Shown: piece after piece, positions 22,032-32,565 of the stretch
How the letters are laid out: each line of letters begins with the position of its first letter
How positions within the stretch are numbered: the stretch's first letter is position 1
From: Narthecium ossifragum
Taxonomy: Eukaryota; Streptophyta; Magnoliopsida; Dioscoreales; Nartheciaceae
Length of the DNA: 64,000 nucleotides
Assembly: GCA_963920575.1 (NCBI GenBank)
Contig: OY986971.1
Coordinates: 3,945,340-4,009,339, forward strand
Direction: 5' to 3'
The notes under the pieces: generated by a model
What the model was told of the DNA's origin: nothing
What the model saw: only the letters and a program-made list of their open reading frames with translations
Databases searched by the model: none
Translations under genes and position numbers: made by a program

Positions 22032-23560
22032 TGATAAGTCACAAAATATATACAATTCACCCTCTTAACTTAGCTTTGTTAGCTCTAGAGCAATGCATTT
22101 CTAATAAACTTCATGGAGTTTCAGGCACAAACACTCCCAAGGCGGCTTGGATCGAATTTGGTGTAAAAAGGGCATCAAGAGCACAAGTTGAAAAGTCCGT
22201 CGGATCAATCCCCCAATTCATGCGGATTGATCCGTTGGTATTCCAGAAAGCAAATATTGAGGGAATCAATCCACCCAGAATAAAGGACGGAACCCAACAT
22301 CGCTGATGTGGCGTAAGTAATGGCCCAGATTTGATCCAATGGAAGTAAGCCAAGTTGGAGAGAGATTTAATAAAGGTTTTAACCCAAAGAGGCAAGTGGG
22401 AGGCTGGACAACCAGCTGGACGTGGGCCAGGGACAGCCAGCTGACAGCCAGGGCCTCTCTTGGAGACGGGGTCGGCTGGTCTCTCAAGGGGGTTGTTGGC
22501 TGCCTCTTGGAGGCTCTCTTGGGCTGGTTTTGGGGGAGAAGAGGGGGGGTTCCCTAACCCTAGAAAGAGGCATAGAAACCCATCTTAAGGGGAGGCATGA
22601 AGGGAGGATCATCTCCAACCTCCATGGATCCATCTAAGATGAGTAGCTAGCTTCCTTTCTCTTGGGATTTCCATGTAGTTGTAGGTATCTTTTGTAGTTT
22701 TCTTAAGGATTTTTTATGTGTAATCTATGGGCATGATCTATTGTATGATTTGAGCATTATTTCTCTATCTTTTGTAATGAGATCTTATTGTTGAATGGAT
22801 GAATGCCCTTTATTGGTATGAGTTAGAAGCTTGTGTATGATGAGTGTTTGTTGTTATGCCCCAATGAGTTGGATGTGCTAGAAACACATCCAATTACATT
22901 GGGAGGATATATAGCCCTAGATTGGAGTTTAGGGATGCTAGAACCATCCCTATCCCTTTAATTAGAGAGTCCATTCTATCCCTTTATTGCATTGGATTCG
23001 AGGTGCTAGAACCATCTCAATCTAATGCCTGATTCCATACAATACCTTTTTCTTGCGACGAATCGATCTTAATCGAAGGTTCGTTAGCGACGATAGAAGT
23101 TAATCACTCATTCATCGACTTTGTGAATGTGATTTTTTCCGGCAGATGATTCTAAGCCAACTTCCGTTGAGCGATAAGTGAGGCTAACCACCCGCTTGTC
23201 GACTTCTAGATTTCGATCGTCCCAATTGGATTATACACATTAATTCCTTAGGAGGCTACACTAGAACCTACAATGAAATGGAAGTCCCAAGGCTTCTCCA
23301 TATTAGTTTTACTTCCCTTTACATAGTTAATTACTTTAATCATCATTAATCCAAAATCCAAATTATTTTAGCTATTTGTTAGGAGTTATCTATCGAGTAC
23401 GTTAATTAATTCTCATTTCCCTGTGGATCGACCTGGACTCCCACTAACTACGTAGTAGTTAGTTAGGATTCGGTAAATTTTGTAGTCTTGACGCCCTAGT
23501 CACTTTTACGACGAGTGGTTTAGGCGCGTCAAGATTTTTTTCTGGAATACAACCGGATCA
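22032..23560 (+). repeat. Athila-like LTR (LTR B) inserted in the D 3' LTR
   Basis: Begins TGATAAGTCACAAAATATA like LTR A and has the GGCGCGTCA end at 23523-23531. A further 29 bp (to GGATCA at 23560) precede the resumption of the host LTR. Flanks are ATGGT (22027-22031) and ATGGC (23561-23565), a 5-bp duplication with one mismatch; the uninterrupted 5' LTR has ATGGC. So the insertion is 1529 bp, a solo LTR with an odd tail that either belongs to the LTR or is a scrap of the leader. Confidence 0.8.
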
Positions 23561-23952
23561 ATGGCTAACCAATCAATGATTAATATGTCAGCATAATAAA
23601 TATGGCCGATAGACTTTCAAATTCAATTGAGCGATATCGCCCAAAGAATGAAATCGTCGATTAAGATCATCGCCCAAAGAGAAAAATCATCAATAAAAAA
23701 TGATGATTGTTTCCACGTGAAGAAACCGTCAATCAAGAGCGATAACGATTTACAAGCGATGATACTTTTTACTAAGAACGATGATCTTCTTTAAACAAGA
23801 AGTTTATCGACCAAAAGTGATAACAGGTTATCGGCCAAAGACTTTGTTCATTTAAAGAACAAAATGTCAGCTTTGGACGATGAAGAAACGAAATAAGAGA
23901 AAATACCAATCAAGAAAGATGACGCTACATACACAAGCTCACCAACCCGACG

Positions 23953-24116
23953 CAACCGTCATCGGTCAGAAGCTCATCGTTCAGACACAACCGTCATCGG
24001 TCAGAAGCTCATCGCTCAGACACAACCGTCATCGATCAGAAGCTCATCACTCAGACACAATCGTCATCGGTCAGAAGCTCATCGCTCAGATGTAGCCGTC
24101 ATCGGTCAGAACAAAG
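23953..24116 (+). repeat. 35-bp tandem repeat in the D 3' LTR (about 4.5 units)
   Basis: Units start at 23953, 23988, 24023, 24058 and 24093, one more than in the 5' LTR. The change in copy number happened after insertion, because both LTRs are identical when an element integrates. Confidence 0.85.
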
Positions 24117-24854
24117 AGTGAAGAAACGAGGAAATGTCGGAGAACATGGGACGTGCGACTTATCCAGAGTGAAAGATGGAAGACGAAAGAGAACGTGCTG
24201 GACAAAGCAGTTGAACTGCTCTAATATAAATACTTCTTCCTTTCACTATGTACACTCTCTCGCAAATCAAACACAGAGCCTGCGCGCCTGGATTTCCTTA
24301 TGTTCTTTCAATATGTTTACTGTTTCTATAAGTTGATTTAGTTAATATAATGACATCGTTTTTTCAATCTTTAGTTAGTCTTTTCTGCTTTAAGTAGTTT
24401 AGATTACTGTTTTAGATGGTTAATATAGTTTTAGATAGTTATAATTTCTTTTACATTTTTTAGATGTTTTCTTTACTGCATTTCCATAGATTAATTTAAT
24501 ATTAGGAGTTTTTACTTCATAGATTATATTAAATTAATGAATAGATTTAAATACGTTTTCCCTGGATTTAGCAACTTAGGCTGATCTTTAACGCTTTCTT
24601 TAATTAATTTCGTAATATTAGATAATTTATACTTTTAGTAGGTTAATTTAGACTATTTGAAATTAATCTAGATAATTAGCTTTTAATTAGATTATTAAAT
24701 TAGGTCTAATCTAGGTTTCCATTTTACTTGACATCTCTGATTCGAACGTCGTTTGAAGGAGTAGAACTTAACCATAATCATCTGATACTTAAGTGTGAAG
24801 TAGATTTTGACCTTGACTATTTGGCTGGTCAACGATTAGATTTCTGTTCTAATA

Positions 24855-26134
24855 GTAATAGAGAGAGCAAGAGGGTTTGATGCGTAAGAAGAGTTTCTTT
24901 TTACAAAAAGGACACCTAATGTTTCCTTTTGGCCCCCTCATACTCTCTTTTTTCAAAACACCCCTCCCATCCTGCCATGACATCAGCCACATCAGCATGC
25001 CACATGACGTAACATGCTGACACGCTAATGCATCACATGCGGGTCCATATATAATAATAAATATAACTTTTTAAATATATATATTTATTAAAATAATATA
25101 AAATAATATTTTTACTTCATGTGGGCCAATTACAACCGGCGAAGCTATCTCGACACTCGATACCGATGTCATTGATAATTGTCATTTAGTCTTATTTAGA
25201 TATTTTTATTGCTCTATATTCTTCTAATAAATTTATAAAACATTTAGTCTTTTTTAGAGTTATTATGGTAACTTTCATGACCGGAATACATTTTTCAAAT
25301 AGAAAAAGTATGGGCAAAGATGGCATTTCCTAGAATCCAAAATAAATGGGTGCAAAAGTGGGTCTGTGTATTGGAAAATGAAACTTTTTGAGAAATGCAT
25401 AAGTGGGTGTGGTAATTTCGGCTGCACTAATGACTTGTATGCATTAATGGCTTCTTTTCATTGTTGTATACAACAAAATTACATGTTTTTTGTAGTTACT
25501 TTTCAGATTTTTTGTAAGTAACTTTTCAGTTTTTTTGGGAGTTTCTTTTCAGTTTTTTTGGAAGTTACTTTTCAGTTTTTTTGGAAGTTGCTTTCCATTT
25601 TTATATTACTTTCCATTTTTTTTAATCTGATGACTATCATCATTTATTTGGTACCTAAATCTCATTTGATTGGCGGTTCTTTTCAGTTTTTTTGAAAGTT
25701 AATTTCCATTCCTTTTTTATACTTACTTTTTGAAAAATGGTATAAAATTGATAGTTACTTTCCATTTTGTATCAATTGTTATTTTTTTTAGTTACTTTTT
25801 GAAAATTAGTGACAAATTATAAGTTACTTTCCATGTCAATTGTTTGGTAGTTACTTTTCGAAAATGAAAAGTAACTACCAAAGTTTCTACCAGCATTGAC
25901 CCATCTTTTTTGTGGTAACAAAAAAGAAAAAGAAAAGTAACCACAAAATTAAAAAGTTACTAAAATAAAATAACCATAAAAATAATTGAAAAAAATAAAT
26001 ATAAGTTTCATCGGATCGGCGACTGGATCAGTGATCGGTGACGGGTAGCTTTGGACCGGCGACTGGATCGGGATCGACGACGTGGAGACTGGATCGATGA
26101 TGGAGAGACCGGATCAGCGACGGGGAAACGGGAT
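24855..26134. other. AT-rich DNA with degenerate GTTACTTTTC repeats; no gene
   Basis: 25480-25880 holds many imperfect copies of AGTTACTTTTCAGTTTTTTT on both strands (for example the inverted pair TTTTCGAAAATGAAAAGTAA near 25855). 26010-26134 has short GGATCGGCGACTGGATC-like repeats that run into the gap. No ORF of interest. Confidence 0.6.
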
Positions 26135-26334
26135 NNNNNNNNNNNNNNNNNNNNNNNNNNNNNNNNNNNNNNNNNNNNNNNNNNNNNNNNNNNNNNNNNN
26201 NNNNNNNNNNNNNNNNNNNNNNNNNNNNNNNNNNNNNNNNNNNNNNNNNNNNNNNNNNNNNNNNNNNNNNNNNNNNNNNNNNNNNNNNNNNNNNNNNNNN
26301 NNNNNNNNNNNNNNNNNNNNNNNNNNNNNNNNNN
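26135..26334. other. Assembly gap (200 N)
   Basis: Exactly 200 N, a usual placeholder length, so the true gap size is unknown. It is preceded by short GGATC-rich repeats that may have stopped the assembly. Confidence 0.97.
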
Positions 26335-26399
26335 TTGTGATTGTTGTGTTTCAAGTGAATTGAAAGAGAGATAATGTTATATTAACAGGTGGTTAACAG

Positions 26400-26526
26400 G
26401 AGCCAGGAAGAGTATGCAATACTGCTGTGTATGGTTCTCCAGTCAGAGGTCCAGGATGCATGGAAACATTATATCAGTGGAAGTAGCAGCTCAGCTGATT
26501 TCTTCATGAATGTGGTTGTACATTAG
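26400..26526 (+). CDS. Candidate terminal exon of a gene lost upstream or in the gap
   Basis: After an acceptor (GGTTAACAG at 26391-26399) the frame reads SQEEYAILLCMVLQSEVQDA and then WKHYISGSSSSADFF ending VVVH with TAG at 26524-26526: 41 residues, helix-like first half, good codon texture. I do not recognise the family. Earlier exons are not visible before the gap; they may be in the missing sequence, or this may be a captured gene fragment. The sequence after the stop has no strong polyadenylation signal nearby. Uncertain. Confidence 0.4.
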
Positions 26527-27049
26527 ATTGCTAGCTGAGAAACAAATTAGTCCACATGTATGTTGATTTTGCCCGTCATTTTCACATCGACATCAATAAA
26601 TTAATGGGGATCAGACACCAATGATATAGAATACACCAAATTCGGCTACAAGCACAATATACACAAGAAGAAGAAGCACAAACTAGAGAAACAATGACTC
26701 ATTTTAGAGATTTCAGAACTTTACAATAAACTACTGAAACCACAACACATACACAACATGTAATACATATATAATAGAACTGTTATTCAGTCTTTTACAG
26801 CATACAGTATCAAAGTAGTCTGCCCACATCTTGTAGAACAAAGTAGCAAACTCTGTCCAGATGAAAGCTTTACACAAGTGCACAGGAAACATTCTCTACA
26901 GTGATTTGGCACCCTCCAGGTATAACTTTTACTAGCTGCATTGCAAGACATGGCCTTTCCCCAAGATATAAGCTGCATTTACATAAAAATGAGAGCATGA
27001 AGTGCCTAAGACTAAAATGAAGGCATCGATGGTGGACGTGGACGGGGGC
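26527..27049. other. No gene recognised
   Basis: AT-rich to 26800, then 26870-27000, which on minus is open (LGERPCLAMQLVKVIPGGCQ and more) but too short and without a recognisable domain. It borders the GC-rich repeat that starts near 27050. Confidence 0.45.
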
Positions 27050-27206
27050 GGCGGCTAGGGGGTCGAGGGTGGACGGTCGTTGAGGCGTCGTCGGGGCGAG
27101 GCGTCGTCGGCGGCGGCGATGGAGCGGATTGGGGTGGGTTACTGGGTTAGGACGCGATAGGGAGAGAGATCGGGGTGGGTTAGGAGTTAAGTTAGGCCTG
27201 GGTTGA
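27050..27206 (+). repeat. Direct repeat unit 1 flanking an HMGR fragment
   Basis: GC-rich unit starting GGCGGCTAGGGGGTCGAGGG and ending GTTAGGCCTGGGTTGA. The second copy is at 27367-27551 and has two extra short insertions. The two copies bracket captured coding DNA. Confidence 0.8.
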
Positions 27207-27360
27207 TAAGAAGGCAGCTGCTGTGAACTGGATTGAGGGTCGTGGCAAGTCTGTGGTTTGTGAGGCAACCATCAAGGAGGAGGTGGTGGAGAAGGTCCTG
27301 AAGGCCTCTGTTTCTGCACTTGTGGAGCTCAACGCTCTCAAGAACCTTGCAGGGTCGGCC
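27205..27360 (+). pseudogene. Captured fragment of HMG-CoA reductase
   Basis: An open stretch of 52 codons reading [20 protein letters not shown], then [20 protein letters not shown] and LKNLAGSAG. It matches the highly conserved catalytic region of plant 3-hydroxy-3-methylglutaryl-CoA reductase ([14 protein letters not shown] and LKNLAGSA are family signatures). HMGR makes mevalonate at the ER membrane. Here there is no N-terminal membrane region and no further catalytic part, and both ends stop sharply at the flanking direct repeats, so this is a piece carried by a transposable element, not a gene. Confidence 0.85.
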
Positions 27361-27366
27361 GGGGGT

Positions 27367-27551
27367 GGCGGCTAGGGGGTCGAGGGTGGACGGTCGTTGA
27401 GGCGTCGTCGGGGCGAGGCGTCATCGGCGGCGGCGATAGCTGGCGGCGGAGATGGAGCGGATCGGGAGAGAGATCGGGGTGGGTTACTGGTTTAGGACGC
27501 GATAGGGAGAGAGATCGGGGTGGGTTAGGGGTTAAGTTAGGCCTGGGTTGA
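27367..27551 (+). repeat. Direct repeat unit 2 flanking the HMGR fragment
   Basis: Second copy of the 27050 unit, ending CCTGGGTTGA. It is followed by TGGCCGTCTGATGAGATCGG, similar to CTGGCCGTCCGATTTGATCG at 30523, which looks like a shared end sequence of a transposon family. Confidence 0.78.
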
Positions 27552-28784
27552 TCCTGGCCGTCTGATGAGATCGGACGGGCAGCAACCCAGTTTTCCCCCT
27601 AAGCCCGGAAAAACATATTTTTTTCCTAAAATTTCTCTATATATATATATATATATTAAAAAGAATAGATATTAAAAAGAGACGTCGGAAGTGGTGGATG
27701 ATGAGATCCACCTGTCCCCACTCATTGGCCAGCCCACAACGTTAGGGCCAGACAGGCCCCCCGAATCCAAGTGCAATGCACCTTCCCATGCAAGCAAATC
27801 AATTCAAAAACATCCTAAAAGGAGTCTATCTCCAAGGCAAGCTGTTTATTAGCAGTATATTCATCCTAAAACCACCCACCACCATACCATGGATACCACC
27901 AGTGTGGAATCGAGCGGAGTTTGATTTTAAAACTATTTCAAGCCGAGGTGACCTCGGGTCTTATCCAGCCAAGCTTGGCCGAGCTAGACTACTGTTGTTC
28001 AAGGTTGGCTTGAAGATTAATTTTGACCCAAACAATAGTAATCAATCCCGTCTCAGAATCGGTGATTTAGATTGCGGATTGGAGGATGGACGCCTACCTC
28101 TTTATATTAATTCATGTCTAGGGAAATCTCCAACACCATCCAGATAAGATGACCGCACATGATTAACCTACCTATATACGTGATAACAAGTTGATATGAT
28201 CCCTAAATTCGTCTAAGATACAGTATAATTGAACCATTTAGATGAGTCGGAGTCGGAGTCGGATCATAACTCCAACAATTTGAATTTGGGATATTTGCTC
28301 GCATAACATGTTTAAGATCTTATGAGAGATTCAACGCTTCGCTTGCAAATTAGATGGTGAGCACCGTGGTAACCTATAATCTGGTGGGCTGGTTAAGACA
28401 TGTGATCTCCTTGATGAGTTGAGTTAATCTTTTATTCAAATACTTTGTCTTCAAACTTCTTTCCCTCAGTCTGCAGTGAAGCTTAAAGCTTTTCAAAATG
28501 ACTTCCCAAGTCAACAGAAGCCCCGCTTCCTTGAAGCTGCATGGTTGCTTTTCCAAAGTCCTGTAGCCATAAATAAGACTTCTACATTGACTGCAGGGGT
28601 AATGACGTTAAGTAATTTTTTTTTATTTACAGTACGTCATTGAACAGCTTCCAAATTACATAATTTATGTCTTATAACATCCAAACATATTATATATAAT
28701 CTTTAACTTCAAACATACTTGAGATCCGATGCCCTCTTCATGCGTATAGTAATTTGCCATCTCCGAACTTGAGATCCGATGCTC
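27552..28784. other. Intergenic DNA with one dispersed repeat; no gene
   Basis: 27647-27866 is a dispersed repeat (see its entry). The remainder has an AT dinucleotide run near 27635-27655 and a duplicated phrase CTTGAGATCCGATGC near 28718 and 28768. No gene recognised. Confidence 0.5.
27647..27866 (+). repeat. Dispersed repeat, copy 1
   Basis: About 220 bp beginning ATTAAAAAGAATAGATATTA and ending with AGGCAAGCTGTTTATTA, nearly identical to 46568-46787 in the same orientation. No ORF or terminal structure is seen; possibly part of an element whose ends differ between copies. Confidence 0.75.
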
Positions 28785-29071
28785 ACTTTAATCACAAGTA
28801 AATAGGCTTGGCCCACCAAAACATGCAACAACCCACACGCAGCATAGAAAACGACGGGCAACTAGCCCAATATCTCAATATCAAACTTCTTTATTGTCCT
28901 TTAATTTGAATGATTCAAACACAGGTCGCCCACCGAAAAAAGCGACCACCATCTTCCACGGAGTTATCATGCACCACAAATAATCGAGTTTTGGAAGCAA
29001 TCCAAAGACTTCGTAGAAGACTAGATATTAGTCTATAAATTCCAGTACTTCTTATTGTTCATCTCATACTC

Positions 29072-29079
29072 TATAAATA
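29072..29079 (+). promoter_or_regulatory. TATA box of the PLAC8 gene
   Basis: TATAAATA 68 bp before the start codon, a normal distance for a short plant 5' UTR. It falls in the part missing from the second copy. Confidence 0.65.
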
Positions 29080-29139
29080 AATAAGCTCCTTATCCTCCCC
29101 CATCTGTTTAAACCTTCAATTGTATCTCTCATCCCATCC

Positions 29140-29946
29140 ATGTATCCTTCCAAGCTAGATGTGGACATGCAACCGCCCTCCACCGGCTTCCCGGTGAACC
29201 CGAGCGGCACCGGCCAATACTACCCCTCGGCCCCGGCCAACTTCCAGATCCAAGCTCAGGCCTCCGGCCCGTGGTCCACCGGCCTCTGCGACTGCTGCGA
29301 CGATGTCGGCAATTGTAAGCTAGCTAGCTAGTCATGATCCGCCGTGCATCTCTCATTTCTCATGTAAATGGATCTCAATTTTGCTTTTTATATATGTAGG
29401 CTGCATCACTTGCTGGTGCCCGTGCATCACCTTCGGCCAGATCGCGGAGATCGTCGACCGAGGATCTTCTTGTGAGTTATTAGCTGCGCCCTGGTCTCAT
29501 ATATATGTTGTATCACGGCATCCCCTCAGTTTACTAACTGATGCGTCTGAGATTGATTGATCTGTGGATGCAGCATGCGGGTCGAGCGGCGCGCTGTACA
29601 CGCTGATAATGTTGCTGACGGGGTGCCAGTGCTTCTACTCGTGCTTCTACCGTTCCAAGATGAGGAGCCAGTACTCCCTGCTGGAGAAGCCCTGCGGCGA
29701 CTGCCTCCTCCACTGCTGCTGCGAGTCCTGCGCGCTCTGCCAGGAGTACAGAGAGCTCAAGCGCCGCGGCTACGACATGAACATAGGTAAGTAGGTGCCC
29801 AACTCTCTCCTCTCTCTATCTTCTTTCTCTCCCTAGATCTCTTTTGCTGATGGGTTTGGAGTTGTTTAGGGTGGCATGCGAACTTGGAGAGGCAGGCAGG
29901 AGGGGTGACCATGCCGCCGGGGGTGCCCGGTGGGATGTCGCGCTGA
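29140..29946 (+). CDS. PLAC8-family protein (cell number regulator / PCR-like), four exons
   Basis: Exons 29140-29314, 29400-29471, 29574-29786 and 29870-29946 join in phase (all introns GT-AG) to 178 codons plus stop. The N-terminus is Pro/Ser/Gln-rich, starting [16 protein letters not shown]. The PLAC8 domain follows from about residue 48: [15 protein letters not shown], then [20 protein letters not shown] (the family's CPC motif), then [20 protein letters not shown] (hydrophobic segment) and [19 protein letters not shown]. Plant PLAC8 proteins (CNR/FWL, PCR) are small plasma-membrane proteins linked to organ size or divalent-metal export. Which of these applies here cannot be told. No break is visible; the high GC third positions suit a monocot. 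A close copy without exon 1 lies at 40.5-41.0 kb. Confidence 0.92.
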
Positions 29947-31487
29947 GGGTGCATGACACGGCGCTTGTGTTGGGTCAATGGTGAGTGACGTGCATGGGTG
30001 AGAGTATCCTACGCCGGGGGAGAAGGGGGGGGGGGGGGGGGGGCTTGTGTTGTTGTTTAATTATGCTTAGGGTGTGGCGGGCAATTAATCCTTAATTTTG
30101 AACTGAATGTGGGTGCTGTTAAATAAGGTCTCAGATTGGGACTCTTTTGTAAATTTTCAGCCAAATTTTAATTGCTCGCATTAAGACTTCGTTTCTAAAA
30201 TCTTATATGCGTGTTGGAATGATTCGGAGTGGGAATGGATGTTTAAGAGATAATGTCTCGTGAAGTCTAAACAAAATTATAATACACGTCCACTATCATA
30301 CTTAAGCATCAGGTCCAAAATATCACATTTTCCCTTAGATATTTTGAAATACCATAAATATTCTTCAAGTATAATACATGAGTAGTATGTATATATGTAA
30401 TGCATGCACATGCATATATGGGTGTCATGGCCATGTGGGTAGATCTGGCCCTCCACCCGGATCACATTATATAGAAATTTTCAGGATCAAACTGGTTTGA
30501 TAAGTCTTGTGCATCAAACTCAGATCTGGCCGTCCGATTTGATCGGACGGCTTAGAACATGTTCCTGCTTAACAAACCCCTCCCCTTCTTCGCAATCCAC
30601 CCTCTATCCCTCTCAAAACCCTCCAGCCCCGTCACCGCTCTACCGTCGCAGCTCCACCGTCGTGCCCTAGACATCACCGCCAGCACGCCGCCGCCGCCGC
30701 CGCCTTGCGCCGTCCTCCTTCTCCTCGTCCTCCCCTTCTTCGCGACCCAACTCTCCCCGTCCTCCCGTGCCCTAGAGATCGTCTCGCCGCCGCCGCGCCC
30801 AGTCCTCCCGTGCCCTAGAGATCGCCGCCAGCTCGCCACTGCCGCCTCGGCTCGTCGTCCCTCGCCTCGCCAGTTTAGAGCAGATTGTGTGAAAAGCCAG
30901 ACAAGTACAGAGTTCAATGGAAGTGGATAACCTTTGATGCATGAAACTAAAAGGTTACCATTGGCTTTAACCAAAAGCATTTCTGCTCCAATAATTGAAC
31001 AATCCTGATACATTTGCTAAGAGCATGTAAGATATTGGTTTTCTCCTTTACCTCTAATTCTATCACCTGCTATTTTGGCCTAATTAGCATGAAAATTTCA
31101 TTAGTTCTTTTCTCCCAAAACCTGCATTCCCAGCTAATGGCATAAGCTTCACATTGTGGATCCATCCTCTCTTGCTAGTTGATATGATTATTCTCCATTT
31201 ATACACAAACTTAAGGTTAAGGGGAATGAGAAATATTCACTGGATGTACAGGTGCCCAGATTCAGACTACACTTCAATAGTAATTGGTCGTTATTATATT
31301 AAGGATCTAATTGGTTTTGCTTTTGCCTAAGATTTGTTGCTAAATAGTTTTCAAAGCTGGATGTACCCACCCAAGAAGAACATGACTGGTCCTCAAATAA
31401 CTTATATCTAATTGCTTTGAGATAGAGCTCCTTCTTTCCCATGTTAGCTTCTTTATCTCTCTCCTTGAACACAAACCTCTTATCTAA
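29947..31487. other. Downstream region with GC-rich transposon-like module
   Basis: 30025-30043 is a run of 19 G (only five in the duplicate). 30490-30545 resembles a transposon end (GATCAAACTGGTTTGATAAG). 30560-30880 is CCG-rich with repeats of CCCGTGCCCTAGAGATCG. On minus, 30890-31013 is open (YQDCSIIGAEMLLVKANGNL and following) and could be a captured exon, not recognised. 31020-31487 shows nothing. Confidence 0.45.
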
Positions 31488-32538
31488 TGGCAGCGGTCGG
31501 TGGTACCGCTGCAGCAATCCGATTGACTTGTATGCTACTCTTGACATACTGTTGCATGCCTATCTCATGTTTGTGTATGTCATAGCATGCATTGTTGATT
31601 TGTGCATTAGTTGCATTGGTTAGGACGTGGGTGATCTTTGGGTCGCCGTCCCGAGGCTGGAAGCTCGGACTTAGCCCTAGGACCGGGATTGGGTGGTTTG
31701 GACCCGGTTTGAATTGTAGTGTCCAGTCGATTCGATGATAGGCCTAGAGGACTGGTACACTTGTTGCTCGATTCGATGATAGGCCTAGAGGACTGGTACA
31801 CTTGTTGCTTGATAATTGTAGAGGTCGTGTCGGCTTCGAGTCGGATCTGAGGTGTAGCCGGTGTCCAGTGTTCTAAAACTCTTGAGTAGAGGAGTTGCCT
31901 ACTCAGTGGTGTCTTTTCCCACCAAACAGTGTTCAGTGTCCTGTTGAGAGTCAGCAGTGTTGTTTGTTGCTACTGAGTGTGACCTGACATGTGACGAGCC
32001 CGGCTGGAAGACCATGATCGTGGGCCTCAGGGACACGCGGTGGGGTTATGGGACCCCTGTATACACCCAAGTTCTACTTGAGGGCGGCACTGTTGCGTTT
32101 CCCTCTTCCTTCTGTGTGTCGTAGAGTAGATCCCTACTGAGCTTAGTGCTCACATCTACCCGGGCTGCGTTTTGCAGGTGCAGGCGTCAGTTCTTCCTCC
32201 GTGGCCCCAACCGGGCAGTTGGTCTGCGGTGCGGCGGCGTCTGGCGGACTTTGAGAGGTGGCGATATTTACTGCTTTTACCTTTTGTTAGATAGTCTCCT
32301 ACGGGAGCAATGTTGTACTTGGATCTTCCCCTCTCCGAGGATATGTATATTAAACACTTGGGTTTTAAATCTGTGGTTCGATGTTGTTGAGTTATTGTCT
32401 TTTAATTGAGGGTGCTTTTGGTGAATTGCTAGGGAGACCAATAGGTTAGAGGGAACCCTCGCCATCTTTTTTCGCGTTTTGTAGGTTCCGGTTCGCGTCG
32501 CCCGGACCGGTTGGGCTTTCGCGGGTCGGGGCACGACA
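31488..32538 (-). repeat. Inverted partial copy of the 8.6-kb LTR family
   Basis: Read on minus it begins TGTCGTGCCCCGACCCGCG at 32538 and matches 8595 to about 9605 of the solo LTR, stopping sharply at TGGCAGCGG (31488). The 3' part of the LTR is not on this strand; it follows on the opposite strand (next entry). Confidence 0.82.
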
Positions 32539-32565
32539 AATCTAGTCAAACACAATTATCAATCA

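Larger units (their letters stand above)
12975..24854 (+). mobile_element. Tat-lineage Ty3/Gypsy retrotransposon D, deletion derivative with TSD GTAAT
   Basis: Two homologous LTRs (12975-14247 and 22013-24854, the latter split by an insertion) begin TGTTAG and end CTAACA/CTAATA. Flanks 12970-12974 and 24855-24859 are both GTAAT, proving one insertion event. Inside are RT (N-terminus missing), RNase H, an archaeal-type second RNase H and integrase on plus, then a multi-exon antisense PMD gene on minus. Gag, protease and the start of RT are absent: the sequence passes from about 20 bp after the LTR straight into RT. The dual RNase H and the antisense ORF fit the Tat group. Nested insertions are at 19745-20613 and 22032-23560. 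Confidence 0.92.
22013..24854 (+). repeat. 3' LTR of element D, interrupted by another LTR
   Basis: The first 18 bases (TGTTAGCCAATATAATGG) are separated from the rest (resuming near 23561) by the insertion at 22032-23560. Without the insertion and its 5-bp duplication the LTR is 1308 bp, 35 more than the 5' LTR, exactly one unit of the internal tandem repeat. It ends CTAATA and is followed by TSD GTAAT. TATAAATA is at 24225-24232. Confidence 0.9.
28785..30466 (+). repeat. Segmental duplication, block 1 (complete PLAC8 gene)
   Basis: Sequence from GCTCACTTTAATCACAAGTA through the PLAC8 gene to about 30466 recurs at 40258-41531 in the same orientation, minus about 400 bp. The two blocks are about 11 kb apart. 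Confidence 0.85.

Noticed and set aside
27205..27360. Real HMG-CoA reductase gene
   Set aside because: Only 52 codons, cut at both ends by direct repeats, with no other exon nearby.
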